DNA from: Burkholderiales bacterium
Lineage (GTDB): Bacteria > Pseudomonadota > Gammaproteobacteria > Burkholderiales > Burkholderiaceae_C
Reading direction: 5' to 3'
NCBI GenBank assembly: GCA_947458895.1
Contig: CANHBY010000073.1
Coordinates: forward strand, 1 to 6,657
DNA length: 6,657 bases
Shown: positions 6,275 to 6,657 of the stretch, piece by piece
How the letters are laid out: each line of letters starts with the position of its first letter
Numbering within the stretch: position 1 is the first letter of the stretch
Notes under the pieces: generated by a model
The model's input: only the letters and a program-made list of their open reading frames with translations
Told to the model about the DNA's origin: nothing
Databases searched by the model: none
Made by a program: the position numbers and the translations under genes

Positions 6275-6298
6275 AAGATGGGTTGCCCGCGTGCTTAC
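6275..6298 (-). repeat. IS66 right terminal inverted repeat
   Basis: This 24-bp sequence ends GCCCGCGTGCTTAC and is the exact reverse complement of 3826-3849. It lies 21 bases after the tnpC stop. Confidence 0.95.
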
Positions 6299-6538
6299 AG
6301 TGCTTCCGTCTATGGCACCAAGCAAAGTTGATGAAGCATCGATAGCAGCTTGGCGCATCAGGGCAAGGATAGCGTCCTGTCCTTTCCCATCTAGCTTTCG
6401 AGCAACCGTGGCGGCAGCTATCCAAATTGGATCACGAATTGCGGAGAGCGGCTCGTCCAGAAGGATGTTTCGATAGAACGGCAATGTGCCGTTGTCGATT
6501 TCGCCAAGAATCAGTTTGCAGAGCGCTACTGGCTTCAT
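6299..6538 (-). pseudogene. N-terminal fragment (80 codons) of an unknown protein, cut by IS66
   Basis: The minus-strand ATG at 6538 opens a frame whose first 80 codons lie outside IS66. They begin MKPVALCKLILGEIDNGTL, continue with RNILLDEPLSAIRDPIWIAA and end in LLGAIDGST exactly at the IS66 boundary. The frame then runs through the terminal repeat and antisense of tnpC to 6065, which adds 77 meaningless residues. The native part looks like a soluble helical protein and contains no transposase motif, so it is not the lost half of the IS4-like transposase. I do not recognise the family. The Shine-Dalgarno signal is weak (GGAA, about 6 bases upstream). An attC-like sequence lies just upstream of the ATG, which makes a disrupted integron cassette gene possible. 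Confidence 0.55.
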
Positions 6539-6557
6539 GTGCGTTCCGATATGAAGG

Positions 6558-6657
6558 GCCTAACGATTGAAGTGAGCGGGCTCAAAAAGCGCACGCCCAT
6601 GTTGATGAAGCACTCAATCAGCGCCGCCGTTGTTGGTCTGCTCGAGGGGGGTTGGGC
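6558..6657 (-). other. Candidate integron attC-like site (reaches window edge)
   Basis: Read on the minus strand, the stretch starts with GCCCAAC (6657-6651, fitting the R'' consensus RYYYAAC) and ends with GTTAGGC (6564-6558, fitting R' GTTRRRY). These boxes are inversely complementary at 6 of 7 bases and 100 bp apart, within the usual attC range. The sequence leading into R' (GCTCACTTCAATC then GTTAGGC) resembles known attC 3' ends. A weaker inner match, CGAGCAGACC against TGAGCGGGCT, could be the L boxes. The next ATG (6538) follows R' by 19 bases, as in typical cassettes. Against this, the inner stem is weakly palindromic. A minus-strand frame without stops also crosses the whole stretch and ends in TGA 6537-6535, overlapping that ATG by 4 bp, so this may instead be the 3' end of an upstream gene. 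Confidence 0.3.

Larger units (their letters stand above)
3826..6298 (+). mobile_element. Complete IS66-family insertion sequence (2,473 bp)
   Basis: The element is bounded by perfect 24-bp terminal inverted repeats that begin GTAAGCACGC, the GTAAG start being usual for IS66 elements. It carries the three family genes tnpA, tnpB and tnpC in order on the plus strand, all with uninterrupted frames. The length is normal for the family. IS66 elements normally create 8-bp target duplications, but the flanks differ here: GCTCGGCT on the left (3818-3825) and AGTGCTTC on the right (6299-6306). The left flank is inside a transposase remnant and the right flank is inside an unrelated ORF. The element may therefore have mediated a deletion or recombined with another copy. 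It looks potentially active. Confidence 0.93.

Noticed and set aside
6065..6298. Minus-strand extension of the 80-codon ORF into the IS66 element
   Set aside because: Beyond 6298 it translates the terminal repeat and antisense tnpC, so the 157-residue product is a chance fusion and not a gene.
6551..6657. Plus-strand ORF MKGLTIEVSGLKKRTPMLMK and onward, to the window edge
   Set aside because: It is only 35 codons and has no ribosome binding site. It is antisense to the attC-like stretch and to another open frame, so there is too little to support it.
1..6657. CRISPR array, tRNA or rRNA genes
   Set aside because: No regularly spaced repeats, and no tRNA or rRNA signature sequences, were seen on either strand.

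Overview
The window looks like an accessory region from a betaproteobacterium, most likely Burkholderiales/Comamonadaceae. That placement is inferred from the GC-rich Rhs core, the IS66 element and the codon use, and no housekeeping gene confirms it. The segments differ visibly in base composition. Positions 1-400 and 2571-3254 are AT-rich, whereas the Rhs core and the IS66 element are GC-rich, so the region appears to have been assembled by repeated acquisition.

The left half (1-3358) is an Rhs polymorphic-toxin locus. It opens with what appear to be the decayed remains of an earlier C-terminal toxin tip (1-212, frameshifted) and a following gene, probably its immunity partner (244-471, no good start and an in-frame TAA). 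A long imperfect hairpin (401-493) marks the junction with a 688-codon Rhs fragment (508-2574). This fragment has many YD repeats, a complete Rhs-associated core and a variable 113-residue tip with 11 cysteines. Its stop overlaps by 4 bp the start of a 227-aa unknown protein (2571-3254), which sits in the immunity-gene position. That gene in turn overlaps by 4 bp a 35-codon hydrophobic ORF (3251-3358). The three reading frames are therefore linked by ATGA junctions and probably translated in a coupled way.

The right half (3373-6298) is made of mobile DNA. The C-terminal third of an IS4-like DDE transposase (minus strand, 3429-3825) is cut off by a complete 2,473-bp IS66-family element (3826-6298). 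The IS66 element has 24-bp perfect terminal inverted repeats and intact tnpA, tnpB and tnpC. No 8-bp target duplication is visible. The DNA to its right (6299-6538, minus) is an unrelated 80-codon ORF fragment, so one flank was rearranged or deleted after insertion.

The last 100 bases carry an imperfect inverted pair of 7-bp boxes, GCCCAAC and GTTAGGC on the minus strand. They are placed like the outer boxes of an integron attC site just upstream of the truncated ORF. This is a candidate only, because an open reading frame also crosses the stretch.

The most interesting parts are the cysteine-rich Rhs tip with its unknown candidate immunity partner, the decayed predecessor pair with its hairpin junction, and the possible integron cassette disrupted by the IS66 element.
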